NCBI GenBank assembly: GCA_009780795.1
Contig: WQZJ01000022.1
Coordinates: 1 to 13,821, forward strand
Reading direction: 5' to 3'
DNA: 13,821 nt
Source of the DNA: Methanomassiliicoccaceae archaeon
GTDB taxonomy: Archaea; Thermoplasmatota; Thermoplasmata; Methanomassiliicoccales; Methanomethylophilaceae
Made by a program: the position numbers and the translations under genes. The first letter of the stretch is position 1, and each line of letters opens with the position of its first letter. Positions 13,764 through 13,821 of this stretch are shown here, one piece after another. The notes under the pieces were generated by a model. It was not told where the DNA came from. It worked only from the letters and a program-made list of their open reading frames with translations, and searched no databases.

Positions 13764-13821
13764 CGGGTTTTGTGACGTTTTCGTATCGTTATCGACCTGT
13801 CCCGAGGGGGCTTGTCAGCCC

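Noticed and set aside
13808..13821. Hairpin GGGCT-TGTC-AGCCC at the right edge
   Set aside because: Short, cut by the window end and without a T tract, so neither a terminator nor an attachment site can be claimed.
1..13821. CRISPR array, insertion sequence, tRNA, rRNA or phage genes
   Set aside because: No spaced direct repeats, transposase, terminal inverted repeats or RNA gene signatures seen on either strand.

Overview
The window looks like chromosomal DNA of a euryarchaeal-type archaeon, most likely in the Thermoplasmatota and perhaps near the Methanomassiliicoccales. Lineage is inferred from gene content and not from any marker phylogeny. Archaeal hallmarks are an A/V-type ATP synthase operon, the small subunit of the archaeal family-D DNA polymerase, a UPF0201 RNA-binding protein, an archaeal HTH regulator with the layout of COG1395, a Cdc48/VAT AAA+ ATPase, and TATA-box promoters placed 25-30 nt before start codons. 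Sampled gene text is GC-rich (65% in one 60-base line). All 16 genes called end in TGA (14) or TAA (2), and none in TAG.

Layout. Bases 1-4415 (+) hold the 3' part of the ATP synthase operon: atpC (cut by the window edge), atpF, atpA, atpB and atpD, then an unreported-looking 49-residue single-span membrane protein overlapping atpD by one base. An AT-rich hairpin and T-rich tract follow. Bases 4487-6566 (-) hold one operon: DNA polymerase D small subunit, then two SMR-family transporters whose charges suggest opposite membrane orientations. At 6592-6597 a single symmetric TATA element appears to drive both this operon and a rightward operon (6619-7769) of UPF0201 and a xylose-isomerase-like TIM-barrel protein. 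Both first genes look leaderless.

Bases 7734-10318 (-) hold a tightly overlapping three-gene unit. It runs from an archaeal HTH regulator (leaderless GTG start) to a degenerate TraB/TIKI-like protein and then a zinc-ribbon CPBP membrane protease. Its last gene overlaps the converging isomerase gene by 36 nt. Bases 10420-12579 (-) encode Cdc48/VAT, with a clear Shine-Dalgarno site, a TATA box and a well-formed hairpin plus U-tract just past the stop. Bases 12777-13763 (-) hold an AT-rich, beta-strand-rich orphan gene with no visible promoter, RBS or signal peptide. It is probably acquired and possibly 5'-truncated.

Most of the window is housekeeping: energy conversion, replication and protein unfolding. 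The least explained parts are the 49-aa ATP synthase-linked protein, the regulator/TraB-like/CPBP unit beside cdc48, the SMR pair inside a replication operon, and the orphan gene at the right edge.
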